Program-made: the position numbers and the translations under genes
In this document: piece by piece, positions 47,064 to 52,237 of the stretch
How the letters are laid out: each line of letters starts with the position of its first letter
Position numbering within the stretch: position 1 is the stretch's first letter
Origin: Salticus scenicus
Lineage: Eukaryota > Arthropoda > Arachnida > Araneae > Salticidae
Length of the DNA stretch: 64,000 nt
NCBI GenBank assembly: GCA_963930645.1
Contig: OZ005650.1
Span: 61,942,718 to 62,006,717, forward strand
Reading direction: 5' to 3'
Notes under the pieces: generated by a model
What the model was told of the DNA's origin: nothing
Databases searched by the model: none
The model's input: only the letters and a program-made list of their open reading frames with translations

Positions 47064-48872
47064 TACATCAGGACATTTGCAAATGCTTTTACGTAAATTT
47101 CAGAATAAAGTAAAGAAAATAATAAAATTACATTAAACAATTGTTTTCAATTTAAAAGTTATATTCATAAAAATAAACAATTTTTTGTCTAGGTCTTATT
47201 ATTATGTTTGTCAGCTTTCTTAACAGAAATAACCGAGAAAAGACAGATTAGGAAAAATCTTATGGTGTTCATAAAAATTTCACAAACTGCTCTTTTGAAT
47301 TCTCCTTCGTGTTAAGTTTTGATAAAAATATAAGGGAACTTTTTAAAATTTCAAAAGTTTCAGATGTAGTTTTTTTAGCCTAATTTTTACTGGTTTCGAT
47401 AAATTTAAAAATATTTCTTTTTAAAAAAGAAAAAAAAAATGTGTAGGTATAAATGTAATTTATGGCGTATAACTTCCTATGTAGCATACTGGATTCCACA
47501 TTCCAGAGATGCCACATATACATCGCAGCGCTTCATTTTCATACATCTCAAGGCGTCCTAAACAGAACATTTCTGGGATATTACAGTTGATTGTCACTGC
47601 GATGTACTTCCTGAAACATTTTGTGTACGCAGAAATAGATTTCACACATGTGCAGAGAGATACGTGTGGTGTATCATAGATGTTGCAATGCGATGTGTCT
47701 GGACCGAGACATTTCCACATCCCAAGAACATTTCTGAGATATTCCACAAATAAACAGATCATCTGTCGAACATCACAATGGAATGTTCTTGCAACGTTTT
47801 AGAATTTAAATATGTGCTGTATGGACTCATACATATAAAATATTTTGAGTTATGATGTATACGTATAATATAAATTAAAGTAAGCGTGATCAAAATGTTT
47901 ATTTTACTATTGCTTTAATATTGAAGCTTTTTATCACAGTAGAAAATAACACTAATACATTTGTTTGAATATTATTATTACTATTATTTAAGAGAAATCA
48001 TTATAATAATAAGAAGAAGCATTGAATAACGTAAAAATCAATAAAAGCTGCGCAACATAAAAACATTTATGTCTTTTTTTTTTTTTTTTTTTTTTGTCTA
48101 ACTTTGCTTTTCTTTAAGAAATATGTAAACTATATCAGTTTTATAACTGACTTGAAGAAATCTTTTTTTTTTTTTTTTTAACGCCTATTTTATAAAAGAG
48201 AAATTAGAAATTTTCTTATAATCTGGCGCCTGTCCTCCATCGCATTCAAAGAATTATGACTGCTGTTAGAGCAATTCATGATATTAAGGTACTTGTGGCA
48301 TTCATAGAATAGGTTCTAGCAATAACTACTCTATCCAAATCTCTCTGTTTAATGTTTAACATTAAACTACACATCCAATCATAAACAGACTCAATGGCTT
48401 ACTTTATTCTATGAAAAGGATGAGAAAGTAGATGCTACAGAATATGTGCCTACTGCAACCATACTTTCACAGAAAAGGAAAGGATTCCACTATTGAAACC
48501 TTTAAATACCTACAACTTCGTTTTAATTCGACAATTTCAGCATTGCTTGTTTTACAAATCACATACTTAAATAGGTACTAACCATCAACCCCAGGAGATG
48601 GATGATCATCTACCCAGGGTTCTTCGGCATCAAAATGTGCGTCACCACCTATACCCTCTCCAGGAAAGAAGGCATGTGCCAGCACAACCCCTCGTCCATC
48701 GAAGGCATACCCATCGCCATGCTGTCCACGCTCGAACGATACAATAATATCTGCCTCGTGACTGTTTACTTCTCTGAAGTTTAACTGAGAGACCGAACTC
48801 CACACATCGAAGGCTTTCTTCAGTTCAAGACGCACACTACCACTGTGCAGTCCCGATGGATATTGTTTGACC
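5813..48872 (-). CDS. Membrane-type matrix metalloproteinase (Mmp2/MT-MMP-like), six exons, 5' end missing
   Basis: Joining 48872-48583, 30550-30392, 27826-27582, 17299-17158, 10010-9747 and 6078-5813 gives 454 codons in one frame. All introns are GT-AG and all phases match. MMPs are zinc endopeptidases that cut extracellular matrix and cell-surface proteins. In partial numbering, residues 1-150 are the matrixin catalytic domain with the zinc site HEFGHSLGLSH (His106, Glu107, His110, His116) and Met-turn ALM (122-124). Residues 151-210 are a Pro/Thr/Arg-rich hinge, and 211-402 a four-blade hemopexin domain closed by Cys211 and Cys402. Residues 431-445 are hydrophobic near the C terminus, suggesting GPI or transmembrane anchoring. 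The signal peptide and prodomain (cysteine switch, any furin site) are encoded further upstream and were not found. The Ser-His after the third zinc ligand and the hydrophobic tail resemble the insect Mmp2 type; orthology is inferred. Confidence 0.93.
6560..6740 (+). repeat. Degenerate tRNA-derived SINE (probable)
   Basis: A decayed tRNA-like segment has a possible B box near 6628 (GGGTTTGAGTCTTAG). After it comes a body (TGTGTGGATGTTCATAATTG) and a tail ending AATGAATGAATT, the usual order of a SINE. The A box is poor and I did not find target duplications. Confidence 0.4.
7318..7876. mobile_element. 559-bp TIR element (MITE), TA duplication
   Basis: Left end CAATTGACGCTTGTTATAAC, right end reverse complement CAGTTGACTTTAGTTATAAC, TA at 7316-7317 and 7877-7878. 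Subterminal motifs also mirror each other (ACAACCAGTGATAA against a mirrored copy near 7810). No transposase is encoded. Pogo/mariner-type by ends and duplication. Confidence 0.7.
9175..9713. mobile_element. 539-bp TIR element (MITE) 34 bp from an MMP splice donor
   Basis: Left end CTGTAAAAGCACTTATTT and right end AAATAAGTGCTTTTACAG are exact reverse complements, and similarity continues inward (CGCGAGCC...CGTAATT on both sides). TA flanks both ends (9173-9174, 9714-9715). It lies inside MMP intron 5, ending 33 bases before exon 9747-10010 begins. No coding capacity. Confidence 0.85.
9747..10010 (-). CDS. MMP exon: end of hemopexin blade 2, blade 3, start of blade 4
   Basis: The acceptor TTTCTACAG ends at 10011 and the donor GTAAGT starts at 9746. 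The exon enters and leaves in phase 1. It encodes GPQYWVFNGVKKEPGYPRPL (end of one blade), then IDAAMVWGYNGKTYFFSG and YWRYDETEGRVELDYPRDM (a full blade), then THIDAAFQYSDG at the next blade start. The D-A-A-x and YFF-x-G spacing is canonical for hemopexin repeats. If the donor is not used, the frame runs on into the adjacent MITE for about 40 codons before a stop. Confidence 0.95.
11105..11527. mobile_element. Near-perfect 423-bp palindromic foldback element
   Basis: The left arm starting CTCTTCACTCACCGCC is the reverse complement of the right arm ending GGCGGTGAGTGAAGAG. The arms run about 200 bp each with few mismatches. Both contain a TTCTATGGGAAAT-type motif, CTGTTTTCACATTCTG and CAGCTGTTAAAT. 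It encodes nothing. It belongs to a family with copies near 11538-12674, 26560-26660, 31458-31884 and 48941-49376. Confidence 0.85.
11538..12674. mobile_element. Second foldback-family copy, split by a hAT-type insertion
   Basis: The left end AGTAGACAATACC mirrors the right end GGTATTGTCCAC. The right arm at about 12530-12674 has the family motifs (GTGAAAACAGAATTTTAAAA, AATGAGTTATTGTGG, TAGAATAACATGG). The left arm is cut short at 11610 by the element starting CAGGGTGGCCACT and resumes near 12356. Confidence 0.65.
11611..12354 (+). mobile_element. Non-autonomous hAT-like element (probable)
   Basis: It begins CAGGGTGGCCACTAATCAG and ends TTAGCCACCC, giving short imperfect inverted ends of the CAGGG type, inside a foldback element. 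Its part 11772-12330 recurs inverted at 14318-14872, so it is a family. A clean 8-bp duplication was not found. Confidence 0.5.
13524..14300. mobile_element. Tigger-like TIR element, about 775 bp
   Basis: Left end CCATTATCCGGAATTCC and the right end reverse complement ACCATTATCCAGAACC are inverted repeats, with mirrored AAAATCC motifs inside. About 13985-14200 resembles the unclassified family described at 22430 (CACGATTTAACTATTTTTAG). No transposase seen. Confidence 0.6.
14318..14872 (-). repeat. Inverted partial copy of the hAT-like element at 11611-12354
   Basis: On the minus strand it reads AGACATGTTACTTTTCAG, then GCTTGAAAATTATTATCC, a G run, and GTCAGCCTGAATTTG, in the same order as 11772-12330 on the plus strand. 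Similarity is high by eye, with scattered substitutions and different G-run lengths. Confidence 0.75.
14953..15392. mobile_element. 440-bp foldback MITE with 200-bp arms
   Basis: The ends TACAAGGTGATTCTAAACCC and, reverse complemented, TACAAGGTATTTCAAAACCC begin long inverted arms sharing CCAATGTACAAACTTTTA, AAAAACATCCAGTT and AAACGTTATGTTGA-type segments. The centre is near 15175. It is not related to the 11105 family. No coding sequence. Confidence 0.8.
15809..16115 (+). mobile_element. tRNA-derived SINE, family 1, full length
   Basis: The head (about 15809-15882) folds like a tRNA with an A box (GTAGCCCAGTTGGTAGAGC), an anticodon-position CGT (Thr-like) and a B box (GGGTTCGGTGC). A 200-bp body follows, then a CCATCCATCCATCC tail. 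Target duplications are CTAGGTAACTAA (15797-15808) and CTAAGTAACTAA (16116-16127). Related copies are at 43965-44244 and 52553-52676 on the minus strand. The duplications and body show it is a SINE and not a tRNA gene. Confidence 0.85.
16216..16507. mobile_element. hAT-type MITE, 292 bp
   Basis: It begins CAGGGTTCCCATGGGTCAGG and ends GAGTGGGAACCCTG, so CAGGGTTCCCA is inverted at the ends. CAGGGAA and CCTGGAAAA motifs repeat near both ends. This end type is common in non-autonomous hAT elements. The flanks give only a partial duplication (TTATT). Confidence 0.65.
17158..17299 (-). CDS. MMP exon: hemopexin blade 1 end and blade 2 start
   Basis: The acceptor TTCTTTTAG precedes 17299 and the donor GTAAGT follows 17158. 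It enters in phase 0 and leaves in phase 1. It reads YFWRFENQGLMKKDYPVEIN, then LWDDEELQYVDAVYQR and TKIVFFSG. YFWRF after the preceding exon's FIFKGK is the classic end of blade 1, and YVDAVYQ starts blade 2. Confidence 0.95.
17394..18035. mobile_element. 642-bp pogo/Tigger-like TIR element
   Basis: Left end CAGTATACTCTCAAAAATCT and right end reverse complement CAGTCAACTCTCAAATATCC are inverted repeats, with GCAGATTTT/GCGGATTTC motifs repeated subterminally. The right flank is TA (18036-18037). An (AAT)n/(ATT)n palindromic microsatellite follows at 18040-18072. Confidence 0.65.
19305..19465 (+). repeat. 161-bp direct repeat, copy 1
   Basis: Identical by eye to 19754-19914, beginning ATGGAGCTCATTTTTCCCC and ending GAAAGCGATGTT. 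The copies are offset by 449 bp. Confidence 0.9.
19754..19914 (+). repeat. 161-bp direct repeat, copy 2
   Basis: Second copy of 19305-19465. The absence of visible differences suggests a recent duplication or gene-conversion event within the Helitron-like region. Confidence 0.9.
20043..20153 (+). repeat. Four tandem units of 27-31 bp
   Basis: Four successive units begin GGTGCAACTT, GGTACAACTT, GGTACAACTT and GGTATAACTT, each containing CACATTAGT or CACTTTAGT. No coding content. Confidence 0.85.
20575..21790 (+). repeat. Minisatellite with about 120-bp units
   Basis: A unit containing GGATATTTTCGAAAGTGTAA, then a G-rich block, then a GTCCAAAATTGGTA-type block and TATAGGTTTTTGG recurs about eleven times. 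Unit starts are near 20600, 20756, 20875, 20995, 21055, 21175, 21297, 21363, 21493, 21612 and 21741. Two units are half length (about 60 bp). Related single units occur at 18150, 35800, 35970 and 38825, tying it to the Helitron-like family. Confidence 0.85.
21800..22242 (+). mobile_element. Helitron-like 3' region, end at 22242
   Basis: Hairpin modules of the form CTGCCGAAGGCAGTGGGG plus TTTTTACCC recur near 21815, 21870 and 22050. The end is CCCGCTAGCGGG, GAAGCTCGCTAG. The 130 bp after it (22243-22375) repeat the 140 bp after the 20391 end (20392-20530), implying a duplication of about 1.85 kb. Confidence 0.55.
22430..22925 (+). repeat. Unclassified interspersed repeat (family R1), split by a SINE
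   Basis: The halves at 22430-22510 and 22747-22925 are separated by the SINE. Features shared with other copies are a GAAAAAGTATT-like start, CACATGTTTTTAGATAC, GATTTGACCATTTTTAGAAA and ATCTCACGAACC. Other fragments lie at 13985-14200, 51690-51866, 58395-58990 and 60520-60835. Class unknown. Confidence 0.6.
22511..22734 (-). mobile_element. tRNA-derived SINE, family 2, full length
   Basis: On the minus strand it starts with a tRNA-like head (GAGCGGCCGAGCGGTCC as A-box region; GGGTTCGATCCC as B box). A body follows with TTTCCGTGGTTTTCTCCGAA, and a CCAATCCAATCC tail. Exact 12-bp duplications TTTCGATGGATT flank it (22499-22510, 22735-22746). The head resembles Leu/Ser-type tRNAs. It sits inside an R1 repeat. 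Confidence 0.88.
24139..24800 (+). repeat. Unclassified interspersed repeat with starting hairpin
   Basis: It opens with the hairpin AGTTCCCCAT...ATGGGGAACT (24139-24171). Then come poly-T, a GT-rich stretch, ATATCTCAAGAATAAATTG, and three degenerate internal units containing TAGGGCAAAATTTCAC (near 24485, 24660). The hairpin, GT-rich stretch and ATCTCAAGAA plan resembles the element at 45475-46548. Confidence 0.55.
25240..25300. repeat. Paired poly-A and poly-T tracts
   Basis: A poly-A run (about 25224-25250) is followed after about 20 bp by a poly-T run (about 25272-25299). They could pair as a hairpin. Confidence 0.85.
25760..26095 (+). repeat. Imperfect tandem duplication, period about 177 bp
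   Basis: Two units share GACTTGCAAATT, then ACATGTGCATGC/ACATGTACATAC, then ATTTTTGGGTGT/ATTTTTGGTGTC and GTACTGGGACACA/GTACAGGGACACA. The GTACAGGGACA motif also occurs near 45798 and 60550. Confidence 0.65.
26111..26459. repeat. Inverted repeat, arms about 75 bp, 200-bp spacer
   Basis: The left arm (26111-26180) and right arm (26380-26459) are reverse complements around TTTGCATAATTTAATAGCC and TATTGAGTTACTTA-type sequence, including the AAGCTT at both outer ends. No coding sequence lies between them. Confidence 0.75.
26560..26660 (+). repeat. Single arm of the foldback family
   Basis: AATGAGTTATAATGGGGCGA, ATTCCCCATTGTATAAAACT, TTGGCTTTCGGCGATGATAA and AGAGGGTCC follow the order of the right arms of the 11105 and 31458 elements. 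The opposite arm was not found. Confidence 0.55.
27582..27826 (-). CDS. MMP exon: hinge and hemopexin blade 1 start
   Basis: The acceptor GTTTATAG ends at 27827 and the donor GTGAGA starts at 27581. It enters in phase 1 and leaves in phase 0. The first 60 codons are a Pro/Thr/Arg/Tyr-rich linker (PSTTTRRPVVTTPHTYRPY, then GGYTPTSSRPTKPPIHHPP). Then FKCNTTFDAISVIRSQLF and IFKGK begin the hemopexin domain, whose Cys211 is the first of the closing pair. The linker is long and basic for an MMP hinge and has several Thr/Ser-Pro sites that could carry O-glycans. Confidence 0.94.
27827..30391 (-). other. MMP intron 2 (2565 bp)
   Basis: The donor GTAAGG follows 30392 and the acceptor GTTTATAG precedes 27826. 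It contains a decayed SINE (28203-28398), homopolymers (28735-28757 T; 28998-29009 G), an (AAT)n run at 29815-29837 and otherwise unclassified AT-rich DNA. Confidence 0.85.
28203..28398 (-). repeat. Decayed SINE, family 2
   Basis: It follows the order of the full copy at 22511-22734: GTGGAATGCTCTTCGTGAAAG, CTTTCTAAGTGGGTACTAGCC, GAGGAAATTTCGAAAGCC, then CGCGACCTAGGTTCG and GTCTACCTGCC. The tRNA-like head is heavily mutated and I saw no target duplications. Confidence 0.55.
30392..30550 (-). CDS. MMP exon: catalytic zinc-binding motif and Met-turn
   Basis: The acceptor GTTTTACAG ends at 30551 and the donor GTAAGG starts at 30391; phase 1 at both ends. It encodes VRLFAVAAHEFGHSLGLSHS, with the metzincin pattern HExxHxxGxxH (His106, Glu107, His110, His116), then SGALMNPFYQ with the Met-turn. 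It ends DDTIGIQMLYG, the usual close of an MMP catalytic domain. All catalytic residues are intact, so the product should be an active protease once the propeptide is removed. Confidence 0.97.
30622..31385 (+). mobile_element. Internally deleted Tc1-like element
   Basis: The ends CACACTGGCC...GAATTAGAAACC and GGTTTCTAATTC...GGCCAGTGTG are long inverted repeats. Inside, about 31080-31350 carries the C-terminal part of a Tc1 transposase in broken frame: HRARIVRDWFNEHQSG, then LNPIGNVWDIS, LEWMPSRIRAVI. The first catalytic part is missing. A palindromic MITE (30805-31016) sits inside. Confidence 0.75.
30805..31016. mobile_element. 212-bp palindromic MITE, TA duplication
   Basis: The ends CAGTCGGTAACAAAAGTGTC and, from the right, the same sequence reverse complemented are identical for about 20 bp. 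The inner arms also pair (TTGTCGAATC/GATTCGACAA). TA flanks both sides (30803-30804, 31017-31018). Nested in the Tc1 element. Confidence 0.88.
31458..31884. mobile_element. Foldback-family element, 427 bp
   Basis: The arms mirror each other: CTCTACTTATAATCTCCAG against CTAGAGATTACAAGTAGAAG, GCCAAAATCAATG against CATTGACTTTGGC, AACTCATTAACATA against TTAGTTAATAAGTTAT. Same family as 11105-11527, but the arms have diverged more. Confidence 0.75.
32580..34880 (-). pseudogene. mariner-like transposase pseudogene, split by a hAT-type element
   Basis: On the minus strand, fragments in several frames keep mariner transposase text: DDETYIPFFDVPTRQESKVW and VFEDDP (near 34640-34570), then after the insertion EDLMLPHGNASS and TVEFLEQKHIKLIEHSPIPD (near 32920-32810), then CNFWLSFNLKK (near 32790-32760). 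The D-N/H...D spacing and the IEH-SP-DLA-C-FW motif are typical. Stops and frameshifts make it inactive. The outer end near 32550 (ACGAGGGTCATTTTAAAAGT) resembles a mariner end. Confidence 0.7.
32955..34425 (+). mobile_element. 1471-bp non-autonomous hAT-type element
   Basis: Ends CAGGGCCCGATTAACC and, reverse complemented, CAGGCCCTGATTACCC form the terminal repeats. GGGGAAGCACA motifs and GGGGCC blocks recur near both ends. ATAACACA occurs at both boundaries (32949-32956, 34427-34434), consistent with a slightly shifted 8-bp duplication. No transposase. It resembles the 371-bp element at 51867-52237 at its ends and splits a mariner pseudogene. Confidence 0.8.
35082..35152 (+). repeat. (TGTC)n microsatellite
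   Basis: About seventeen TGTC units with one variant unit (TATC), directly after the Helitron-like 5' end. Confidence 0.95.
36370..38820 (+). repeat. Higher-order tandem array (about 260 + 422 bp)
   Basis: A unit runs from GATTTACACGTTTTGAGGT through ATCTCAGCTACTAATTAAAA, TTTCATAAGTAATACATCAT, GGAATCGAACAGTGGAATAC, CCAGATGGCGCT to TCTAATTATGATTAAATTAT. CCAGATGGCGCT begins at 36569, 36841, 37263, 37524, 37945, 38205 and 38630, spacings 272, 422, 261, 421, 260 and 425. The short and long spacings alternate, so the array is three copies of a 682-bp unit built of two related parts. The extra 160 bp of the long part holds another TTACACGTTTTGAGG copy. Confidence 0.92.
38880..39260 (+). repeat. 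Three hairpin modules before the Helitron-like 3' end
   Basis: Near 38890, 39050 and 39208 a module recurs: GCGCGC-rich lead, GCTGCCGAAGGCAGTGGG (a CTGCC/GGCAG stem; eroded in the first), GACCCGGTG, TTTTTACCCGATG. Spacing is about 155 bp. The same module occurs at 20240, 21815, 21870 and 22050. Confidence 0.8.
42826..43500 (+). pseudogene. mariner-family transposase pseudogene
   Basis: Broken frames keep the order of a mariner catalytic domain: VATTDESWVYLSGCNKK (first motif with DES, near 42860), FATWLKASKESFSKGFM, then ELHQDKTSSHTSQSAIAF (near 43165, second motif HQDK-SSHTS), DIPAKSPVVSLLDFCVF (near 43270, SP-DFCVF motif) and STLSKHRPTTLCGL. A poly-A run at 43035-43057, stops and frame changes inactivate it. 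The N-terminal DNA-binding region and the ends were not found. Confidence 0.75.
43965..44244 (-). mobile_element. tRNA-derived SINE, family 1, slightly 5'-truncated
   Basis: On the minus strand it begins GTCGGTAGAGCGCCGAGC (A-box part), has a B-box-like GCAGGTTCGATATTCGAG, then the body shared with 15809-16115 (CCAAAGACCATCGTGTACAC, ACGTAAAATTCGTC, CATGTTCCTCTGG) and an AACCAATCAATC tail. The flanks carry a TTTATATTTG-type duplication (43955-43964, 44247-44257). Confidence 0.82.
45475..46548 (+). mobile_element. Unclassified 1.07-kb repeat with 5' hairpin
   Basis: It starts with the hairpin CTTTCTCTTACC...GGTAGAGAAAG, then TTTACACGTTTTGAGG, a (TG/TC)n stretch (45600-45680), ATATCTCAAAAACAAATTA, GTACAGGGACAATC, two G/C hairpin blocks (45968-46005, 46365-46392), and ends GTAAGAGAAAGTCGTGTGAG then TGACACACC. 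The last 45 bp recur inverted at 62636-62680. No protein is encoded. Class unknown. Confidence 0.55.
46549..47464. other. Homopolymer-rich stretch, no gene
   Basis: Poly-A, poly-T and poly-G runs dominate (46602-46612 G; 46643-46664 A; 46745-46766 T; 46961-46988 A; 47032-47059 T). ATTAATGTTAATGAACATTA recurs near 45186, 46620 and 46775, marking three related repeat fragments. Confidence 0.6.
47465..47800. repeat. Repeat with internal ATTCC/GGAAT motifs
   Basis: Motifs such as AACATTTCTGGGATATT and ACATTTCTGAGATATTCC recur near 47560 and 47735, with related inverted pieces near 47490. A 100-codon open stretch on the minus strand (47762-47460) probably reflects the repeat; its text repeats RNVLGMW/IPEMF-like pieces and has no domain I recognise. 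Confidence 0.4.
48583..48872 (-). CDS. MMP exon: N-terminal half of catalytic domain
   Basis: The acceptor TTTTTTCAG ends at 48873 and the donor GTTAGT starts at 48582. The first base completes a codon from a missing upstream exon. It reads VKQYPSGLHSGS, LELKKAFDVWSSVSQLNF, ADIIVSFERGQHGDGYAFDG and GVVLAHAFFPGEGIGGDAHF. The His and Asp of HGDG, the His of LAHAFF and the His of DAHF are the usual structural-zinc ligands, and the Gly/Asp-rich loop binds calcium in MMPs. It ends PSPGVDG across the junction. Confidence 0.96.
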
Positions 48873-48940
48873 CTGAAAAAAGTAAAAACATACTGTTAGA
48901 TTAAAAATTTAAAGAAAACCTCTTAAAATAAGCTATTACG

Positions 48941-49376
48941 AGGGAACAATACCTAATCTCGCGATAGCCGAGATCCATGTCATTTTATGTGAAAATTTGC
49001 TTCAATAATCAATCATTACCCAGACTATTTTATTAAATTCTGTTTTCACATTCAGAAAATTCACAATCGTTAAATGAGTACTTGTTTTGAAAAAAAAAAA
49101 AAAAAAATGATTTTTCACGCTTTGAATATTTTATTTTCTAGCTTAAAAATGTGAAAAGTACACGTAATTACTTTTTAAATTCAAAAATATAATATTAAAA
49201 ATTTAAAATAAATAAATTTGGGCAAACGAGTACTCATTTAACGATGAATTTCTAAATGTGACCACGGAATTTAAAAAAAAAAAAAAACATTTAATAATGA
49301 ATAATTCTTGAAACAAATTTGCCCATATAATGACATGGGGCTTGACTGTTGGCGAGATTAGGTATTGTCTGCTCTT
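48941..49376. mobile_element. Foldback-family element, 436 bp, beside the MMP catalytic exon
   Basis: Left arm AACAATACCTAATCTCGC mirrors right arm GCGAGATTAGGTATTGTC. The inner arms share CTGTTTTCACATTCAG / ATGTGACCACGGAATTT-type sequence and GTTAAATGAGTACTTG against CGAGTACTCATTTAAC. It lies in the upstream intron, about 70 bp from the exon start. Confidence 0.8.
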
Positions 49377-49517
49377 AGCGTTAAAATTAATTTGAAATTG
49401 TCACTGGTCACACGGACCGGACTATGGTGTGCCCTTCCCAACAAACATGAATCGTTGACCCATTAGCAGATAATGGTTCACGCAGTGGGTACTTAGTTAG
49501 TTGGGATAGTTTCAGTT

Positions 49518-49522
49518 GACCC
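49518..49522. repeat. Target-site duplication of the Gypsy element (left)
   Basis: GACCC directly before the left LTR matches GACCC at 57472-57476 directly after the right LTR; five bases is usual for Ty3/Gypsy. Confidence 0.9.
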
Positions 49523-49740
49523 TATTATATACGTTGTCATATTTATTTTGCTGAAAATATATTAGTAAAAGCTAGATGGAAATAGATACAACTTTATTCA
49601 GAGAACAGCATGGTGATTACAAGCTAGAAGATAGCAAAACATAACGGTTGATTCAGTTAAGGGCGGTTACAGTTAAAAAGAGAATATCGATTAAGATGAG
49701 GTATGAAATATCGATTAAGATGAATACATGGTACATAACA
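49523..49740 (-). repeat. 3' LTR
   Basis: 218 bp, same as 57254-57471 except C against T at 49538/57269 as far as I can see. It contains a short internal direct repeat (AATATCGATTAAGATGA twice). Confidence 0.93.
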
Positions 49741-49942
49741 TCTCCTTTTTTTTTTTTTTTTAAACAGGAATAAAACAAATAATAGGATAGGATATGTTTC
49801 AGAAAAATTAAGTAATGCAATAAAATTAAAATTATGAAAAAGTATAAAAATTAAAAGTTCTTAAACTGAATATCTTATTGTTCATAGTCCTTTAAATGCA
49901 GGGACGTATCCAGAGGGGGGGGGGGGGCTCTGGGGGCTCGAG

Positions 49943-49973
<31 letters not shown>

Positions 49974-50573
49974 AAATTGTCCGAGACATTTTTTTTTTTT
50001 CATGTCCTACTGACCAGAAAAAAAATTGTAAAAAAATGAACTTTTTCTCCACAATATTTTTTTTGTTGTTGTTGTTAGTTTGTTTGCTTGTGAAACCTTA
50101 TTTATTAGCAATTTTCTGTCTTGTAAAGTCCAAATTACCGAAATGCATATTAGCGCTTTGTAAAAAACCCTAAAAAGAGATCTTCATGGTACTTATTTTT
50201 GAATACTGTAATGTGTTTCCTTTCTTTTAAACACTTCTCTTGCCAGAAATAGCGTTTCAATTCCATGTGAGACAAAAGATTCGTCATTAACAAAGATCAC
50301 AGTTGCATATGCAACTTCTAGTTTTGTTAGTTATGCACGTAGTATACCTTCCATAGAATATAAATTCCAACAAAAAAAAAAAAAAAAACAGCCAATATAA
50401 AGTCTACTTTACAGAAAGACATGTGATGAAAGATGGTACTATCTAATTCTACTTAAAGCAAAAATGCCAGTAATCACATCATTGAGTATAGCATGCAGTA
50501 TTCCTATTTGCAGCGAGCCAGATTTTCAAACGAATGTCCAGATTCCCAAACCAGACTAAGCTTTGACTTGACC

Positions 50574-50602
50574 AGACTCTAGTGGGTTACCCACTAGAGT
50601 CT
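50574..50602. repeat. Perfect hairpin, 14-bp arms
   Basis: AGACTCTAGTGGGT, one T, ACCCACTAGAGTCT. It marks the left edge of a GC-richer block. Confidence 0.95.
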
Positions 50603-51052
50603 GGGTTACCCACTGTGGGTACATGCAGTCCACAGGTTCTGTCAAAGAAATTCCGTATCAGTTTTCCTTGTTTTCCAAAAGGAAACCGAAGTGTTAAACC
50701 CACTTGCGGAAAAAAACCACCATATCTGGCCATGCGTCATCAGCATCTTTCAAACTATTACACTACTACCGTCATCCATCGCCATGCATCTATAACTAAA
50801 TAACATTCGCATAAGGAATCAGAAGGATTACCACAACGAATCTCTCAGTGTGAAAAAACAATCGCATACGATTGTATAGCCCCAAGCATTACAACAAATT
50901 GGCCAACAGAAAGTCAAAAAAGTATTTCTAGCTCCCTGTGCTCGAAAGAAGTAGTAAGGTATTCTACCGACATTGCTATGAACCACAGCTCGCACCATAA
51001 GCCAAGTGAAAGGAAAGAGGGAAAACTTAATATATATATATATATATATATA

Positions 51053-51107
51053 TGAGTTCGACAAACCCTGAGTTCGACAACCCTGAGCTCCCTGAGTTCG
51101 ACAAACC
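51053..51107 (+). repeat. Short tandem repeat, CTGAGTTCGACAA type
   Basis: Three to four units of CCTGAGTTCGACAAAC with one variant (CCTGAGCTC) follow a TA microsatellite at 51031-51052. Confidence 0.9.
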
Positions 51108-51553
51108 TCTGAAGAGATCTAAGACGGTCCTAAAACGAAAGTGGGTGTGAGCTGCGATGCAAGTAGAATAATTGGCTCTGCTAGCTACTGCCCTGACAGG
51201 CCTTAAAAAACTAACACGTTATGTAAACATCTTTGTTACGATCGTCACAAAGCAGACAATATCTGAGCCTGATGTAGAATGCGATGATGGGCCATCGCTT
51301 CACTGTTCAATTTCCAAACGATAATCACTAATGACGTGCATTCACAGTTGAAGATACGCTGTGTCACATGAGACACCTGGTTGATACACACCCTGGTTAC
51401 ATATAGAAACGCTAGATAGTTCGATACGTACGCCATGCCAGAAGATTTTCAGCAACTACAATACGTATAAGCATGGTCCCGGGTCAGTAGAAGACACGTC
51501 TACCCACCTACTCACGCTAAACAGTAAGGCATATGAGAAGACCTCAATGTGTT

Positions 51554-51590
51554 CACTAAACCTAGACATGTAATATGTCTAGGTTCAGTG
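51554..51590. repeat. Hairpin, 16-bp arms with one mismatch
   Basis: CACTAAACCTAGACAT and ATGTCTAGGTTCAGTG pair across a five-base loop. It marks the right edge of the GC-richer block that starts at 50574. Confidence 0.9.
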
Positions 51591-51866
51591 GATGCCAGCA
51601 CACAGGTCCTCTTGTTTCCGGTAATATGATCTAAAGCAAGCATTATTATCTAATTAGAAAACCACATATATAGATTATTTTCTCTACACACAAAACAAGA
51701 GAAAAAAGTATTGGATTTGGAAACTTTTAGACTTCTAGTTTTCAATGTATTTACATGTTTTTAGATGTATTGAACACCATTAGATTATTTTTGTAAACTT
51801 AGATATAAATTTTTTGTTGATTAGATTTTTTGGTACATCACCCAGCAGGTAGCGTAGCTGCACTCG

Positions 51867-52237
51867 CAGGGCCCGACTAACAACTTTTTGTGCCCAGGGC
51901 ACTTTAAGCTTTTCGTGCCCCCTTACAACAGCAAGAGTTCTCCCTTATCCCCCCCCCTCCCAGTTACTAATACACCACAGTTTTTAGCAGGCGAAAAAGC
52001 AGATCGAAAAAAATTATTTGATCAAAAATTTAATTTGGTTTTGTTTTAGGCTAGATATTAAGGTCAAATAAAATTAACCCAGGCAATTTTATTAATGTAA
52101 GTGAAACACTGTTAAGTTAAAAGGAAAGAAAGGAAGATTTAGACCATATATTTTAGCCATTAGTATAATTTTGTGCCCCTCAGAAATTTCGTGCCCAGGG
52201 CACTAGCCCCGGGTGCCCGTGCGATAGTCAGGCCCTG
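51867..52237. mobile_element. 371-bp hAT-type MITE with perfect 8-bp duplication
   Basis: Left end CAGGGCCCGACTAAC, right end reverse complement CAGGGCCTGACTATC. TGCACTCG occurs exactly on both sides (51859-51866, 52238-52245). Subterminal GTGCCCAGGGCACT occurs near both ends. It is inserted in an R1 repeat whose two halves (51690-51866, 52246-52320) join across it. Confidence 0.93.

Larger units (their letters stand above)
30551..48582 (-). other. MMP intron 1 of the visible part (18032 bp)
   Basis: The donor GTTAGT follows 48583 and the acceptor GTTTTACAG precedes 30550. It is the largest intron, carrying Tc1, mariner, hAT-type and Helitron-like elements and SINEs. Stretches without recognisable content are 39526-42825 (homopolymers and an (AAT)n run at 40595-40613), 44261-45474 and 47800-48582. 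Confidence 0.85.

Noticed and set aside
47460..47762. 100-codon minus-strand frame as a secreted Cys-rich protein
   Set aside because: The DNA is internally repetitive and no signal peptide or splice context is seen.
50582..50803. 73-codon frame as a transposase remnant
   Set aside because: No transposase motif; it starts inside a hairpin.
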